The notes under the pieces were generated by a model. The model ran no database searches. It had not been told where the DNA came from and saw only the letters and a program-made list of their open reading frames with translations. From NCBI GenBank assembly GCA_037176845.1, contig JAYKXP010000019.1, positions 248,001 through 312,000 of the forward strand: a stretch of 64,000 nucleotides of DNA, written 5' to 3'. The stretch comes from Paramarasmius palmivorus (Eukaryota; Basidiomycota; Agaricomycetes; Agaricales; Marasmiaceae). Shown here piece by piece: positions 59,972 to 64,000 of this stretch. Made by a program: the position numbers and the translations under genes. Every line of letters begins with the position of its first letter. Position 1 is the first letter of the stretch.

Positions 59972-62709
59972 ATGTCAGAAAGGTCCTGGAAGGGACATAG
60001 TCAAGCTAACGAGGTCGTCGCAGTACTCAATTCCATCTCAGCATCGGAAAAGTTCGCGCAGGCAGTCCAAGGCATTCCATCACACTCAGCATGGCTGCCC
60101 CCTTCACCGACAGAATTCGACGAGAAATCGGAACTGCATGATGCTCAGGATTTCATCAAAAGTCTTCAGATACCCAGAGTCGGAAAGCTCAGCTTTCCAC
60201 CGATGCTTTTACACCGTTTGGGATCGTTCAAGTTTAACGAAGAGTCGAGAAAGAGAAAGGAGGACGTATTCAGCGGGGAAAATACGTGAGTTTGATTCAA
60301 TCTGTCACCCTTCGCTGTACTCAGATAAACCAGTTTCCTAGTGAATGCCTCTGGGTCTGGGAAGACCCGTCTTCTGTTCGAAGGCCTCTGTGATGAATGG
60401 GGACTGTACTTCACGTCACATGTCGACTCGGGAATGCTGGGCTCCTTTGACGTTCAAAAGACCATCGTCGAATACCTCTCTGGAGAAACAGGTTTCGTTT
60501 TATACCCATCACTCCTACCCGAACACGAGGCCGCACAAGCGGTAGCCCTCAATTCGAGACTCGCTCGTATCTTTTCGAGCAGAATTCTTCTATCGAGGCT
60601 ATTGATTTTTAAATCATTTTTAGATCACGCGAGCTCATCGGAGGGTATTTCCCAAGAACTTCGAAGATCATGGCTTCATTTTCAGCTCCGACCAAACGTT
60701 CAAAGCGATGACGACGAATCGACGGAAAACCTTGAAGACGCGTTACTGAGCTTGTGCGATACGATGTCTGACGCCGAAATGGGGGAAGAAGTTCTGAATG
60801 ATGCTATCGCCCAAACATCGGAGGAGATATTCTCAGTACTAGGAGAATCCGCAAGGGTATTCGTTGTCCTCGACGAAGCCAATGTCGCAGCCCAACGGTA
60901 TAAGGAGTCATTTGGAACTCCTGGAAATTATTATCCTTTGCTCAAAGCAATGGTGAAGGCATGGCGAGATCTTCTGAAAGACCTGCCCTTTGTCTTCGTC
61001 GTTGCAGGGACGGAGGTGCCAAGGGAGCATTTTGCCAACGATGACGATTGGAGCGATTTTGTATGGAACTCTAATACCGGCGGTTTTGACACCGTAGAGA
61101 AACAGAAGCATTATGTCCAACAGTTTTTACCACAGAACCTACAGGAATCTGTTGGGGATTCGTTAGCACGCCGTATGTGGAGATGGGTACGAGGAAGGTC
61201 TGTCAGTACCGCTATGACTGCTGATCCGGCTAATTAGCTTTATCAGGCATCGATTCACTTCTGCTTACATTGCAGTTCTACTAGAGCATAGCTATTCCAA
61301 GCCTCTAACCTACTTGGATATAGTAATACATCAGGGAACGGGATACTTTCCGCATGATGTGAAGTATGATGTACCGCCGCCGAGTGGTATCACTCCTTTT
61401 GCACAGCTGAATTTTACTGCAATAAGCATAGGTAAGTAAGTCTTCCCATTATGTTCACTTTATTCATCTTCTGCTCCAGATAGGCGACTGCGTTCATATG
61501 TGCATCTCGCCTTAATGGACGTCCTGATATCGTCATCAAAGCCCGGATACCCAATTGAAGCTATCAAGCTGGTCAACGAGGGCATGGGACGTTTCACGGA
61601 CTCTCGATGCTCACATATCGTCGTCGATGAACCTCTTATCATCGCCCGAGCTGTCACTTGGTTCACAAGCGACGAAGGTGAAGTACCAGCGTCAATCCTC
61701 AATTACCAATACTTTGTCGAGCATTTGGTGGACCCAGACATGGCACCTCGACATTCACCCGCATATTTGGCGTTCGCACTTGCACTTGCGTTCAGCAAAA
61801 GTCGCCGTATATCGGATATCCTTGCTCTCTCTCGACCAGCTCCATCGTGGTCGAGACGCAACGCAGATATCGTCGCTCGAGCATTACGGGATGGGGATGT
61901 CGTGGAACATCTCGTCCGGGACGTTGACAGCGCTCACCAAACGCTGGTCACCTATTCAACCTCGTTGACGGATACCCTTTCGTGGCTGCAACATAGTCAT
62001 CCAACCCCGTTCTGCATTCATGTGACGGACACCACTGCTACTCTCATATTCATTATCAAACTTTCCAACGGTTCGCGCTTTTGGGCCGCCATGCGGGTTC
62101 TTCATTCCTTGGCGGACGTCGAAGATATTGCAGGCAGAGTGCGGGATACTATACACGATCTCCAGCCCGAGAATCTCTTTCAGAACTCTGTGGGTCTATT
62201 GTCTCTTTCATGCATAAAACTGTGCTCTCACTCCGTTTCAGGATTCACATGAACCGTCCTCCGACATTTTCGAGGCTCTGGACTCGCTGCCCAACATCTG
62301 TCCCCAAGTCGGTCATCACGGTATTCTTCCAGTGATAGCAGTCATTGGGAAGGATGTAGATCGCGACATTCTCGCAACCCCTGGCTTGTCCCGAGTAGCG
62401 CTGCTTAATCTTGATGAAATCAGTCGAGCAATGGAACTTATTCCTTCGGAGAAGGTCGCGGAGAGGATTGTCGATGCGGTGACCAGAGACCCAGAGAAGA
62501 CTGAGGAACAACCAGAGGTGGCCGAGGAAGTGACACGTCCAAAGGGCCGTAAAGGAAAGGCACGAGCTGCTGTATCGAATCCTTCTGGACCTAAACGCAC
62601 TCGTGGCTCGAGTCTCGTTCAACACGATGCTGATTCGTCAGGTCATGATCAGAGTTCCAAAGGTTCTCGATACAACTTGAGGCCCCGGGCGAAACGTATA
62701 ACTCGCTAG
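59972..62709 (+). CDS. Crinkler-like P-loop ATPase, subtype 2, nuclease residues not conserved (copy 3)
   Basis: The ATG at 59972 gives MSERSWKGHSQANEVVAVLN. The N-terminal domain (FIKSLQIPRVGKLSFPPMLL, HRLGSF, RKRKEDVFSGEN) is followed by an intron right before Walker A (FLVNASGSGKTRLLFEGLCD). Walker B is VFVVLDEANVAAQ, with VFVVAGTEVP later. After WRWVRGR and two more introns, the region equivalent to the nuclease reads PFCIHVTDTTATLIFIIKLS and RFWAAMRVLHSLADVED. The Asp of ADIMFVL and the Q-x-K of VQSKL are therefore both replaced. The tail is basic (GPKRTRGSS, YNLRPRAKRITR). The ATPase looks intact while the nuclease is probably inactive, so this may be a regulatory or immunity partner, or a decaying copy. 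Confidence 0.7.
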
Positions 62710-63278
62710 CATCTCACTACATATATATAGCTGCTATCTTGCTTTGTTATTGCTTTCGTGTTCTCGGGATGTCTTGCAATAATATCATTGTTGTATTACT
62801 GAAACATGCCTGGTAGAGGCCTTATTCTCCTCACGGACGATTTGTCTTCGCTCGGTTAGCATCCGACTGCTGTTTCGAAGCCATGAGCTGGTTTATCAAA
62901 TCCATCCGTATCGAAACACACTCGTACCTCAGCCTCAGCGCTCAGGTGGTAGAAAGCACGATGATGGGACATCAGGTCTAGATCTTTCCATGGTCGGAGC
63001 TCTACAAAAATCTAGGGGACACTCGATACTAAGTAGCCGCTGCTACGAGCCCTTCAACCTCGAAAGGACAAGGAAAGCGGAGGCAAGGATGGAAGGACAC
63101 GGCCAGCATTGCCAACGGTGAAGCTGGCGAGCTCTCAAGTGCGAGCATAGACATGCTCAGAGTAACGACGCGTCCGTGTTCGTTGAGCAACTTGACAAGC
63201 GCGACATGGGCGATGGATGCAGACTGGGCCGATGCGATCGTGACATGTGATGAGTGACCGTGACCCAGTCACTCTAAC
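62710..63278. other. Spacer between subtype-2 Crinkler-like genes
   Basis: This is the 3' flank of copy 3 and the promoter of copy 4. No separate gene is seen. Confidence 0.5.
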
Positions 63279-64000
63279 ATGAACCCCCAACTAGCAGAAT
63301 CTTGGAGGTCCCGTCCTGAGTTTGCAGCCACTCTTACGCTTTTGGACTCGATCTCCACATCTGGGCGCTTATTTGAAGCGGTCAAGGGCTCCACGTTTCC
63401 CTCAGTATGGCACCCTCCCTCACCAACTCCATATGATAGGGACACATTGCCTCTCGAACCTTCGATTCTACAATTTATTGACAGTCTTCAAATACCACAA
63501 GTAGGAAGCCTTGATTATCCGGTCATGCAGCTACATCGTCTAGGATCATTCGCGACGGAAGACGAACTTAGGCAGAGGAAGGAAGACATTTTTAGTGGAG
63601 ATGATAGGTGACCATGTTTTGTAATTTTTAGCAACAAAATCAGCTAAAACACCCAGCTTTCTGGTGAATACCACAGGAACAGGCAAGACCCGCCTTCTGT
63701 TTGAAGGACTTTGCGACGAGTGGGGATTTTATTTCACATCCTTCGTCGACTCCTCTTTCCTTGGGTCTTTTGATGTCCAGAAGATGGTGGACCGTCTAGA
63801 ACAAGTACCAGGCTTCGGTATATCACCTTGCCTTATATCCGGTCCCGAGTCAGCACAGGATGTAGCCTTCAATATCCAATTTGCCCGGACCCACTCAATT
63901 TATGTTCTCCTTGCGAGACTTCTGCTTTTCACGTCGTTCTTGGACTGCGCGACATCATTAGGCGGGGATATTTCGGAGCGCAGGCGGTCTTGGCTGCACC
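63279..64000 (+). CDS. Crinkler-like P-loop ATPase, subtype 2, copy 4 (3' end beyond the window)
   Basis: The ATG at 63279 gives MNPQLAESWRSRPEFAATLT. The N-terminal domain matches copy 3 closely (FIDSLQIPQVGSLDYPVMQL, HRLGSF, RQRKEDIFSGDD). An intron with acceptor ACACCCAG at the same place leads to FLVNTTGTGKTRLLFEGLCD, then EWGFYFTSFVDSSFLGSFDV. The frame remains open to the window end (RRRSWLH). Walker A is GTGKT instead of GSGKT, still a valid P-loop. Walker B and the nuclease region lie outside the window. Confidence 0.7.

Overview
The window is intron-dense, roughly 48% GC nuclear DNA from a filamentous basidiomycete, almost certainly an Agaricomycete. The evidence is the 50-65 nt GT..AG introns with CTNA-type branch points, together with a CYP63-like P450, a laccase-type multicopper oxidase, DUF6533 and DUF6535 membrane proteins, stand-alone SRA-YDG genes and Crinkler-like NTPase-nuclease genes. 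I saw no prokaryotic signals, rRNA, tRNA or CRISPR. The gene models are hand-spliced. Domain-bearing exons are secure, while some first exons and exon ends are not.

Region 1 (1-14 kb) is an accessory or secreted section. It holds a partial cysteine-containing secreted protein (-), a CYP63-like P450 (+), a small Ser-rich zinc-binding protein (+), two tandem DUF6533 membrane proteins (-) and a laccase-like protein (-) that has lost copper ligands. Region 2 (14.9-25 kb) holds an F-box/Sec10 recycling protein (Rcy1/Pof6 type), an OTU deubiquitinase with an interrupted catalytic domain, and a TATA-driven stretch with about ten consecutive spliceosomal introns but no open reading frame. Region 3 (25.5-31.3 kb) has a zinc-independent MDR reductase, two small tandem genes built from SEP domains that end in CaaX boxes, and a GPI-anchored Ser/Thr-rich wall protein. 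Region 4 (31.6-45.9 kb) is mostly housekeeping: a SNF2-RING translocase divergent from a p47/Shp1 (SEP-UBX) gene, a PSTAIRE CDK with a 6-nt micro-exon, two tandem SRA-YDG genes and the GPN1 GTPase. Region 5 (46-64 kb) is a cluster of four Crinkler-like P-loop ATPases, two (-) with an intact PD-(D/E)XK-like nuclease and two (+) of a second subtype. A CACTA-like foldback element and a DUF6535 gene lie between them.

The most unusual items are the two SEP-CaaX genes, which look like offshoots of the Shp1 gene 8 kb away; the copper-ligand-depleted laccase-like protein; the multi-intron non-coding transcript; and the Crinkler-like cluster, in which one member has a decayed nuclease.
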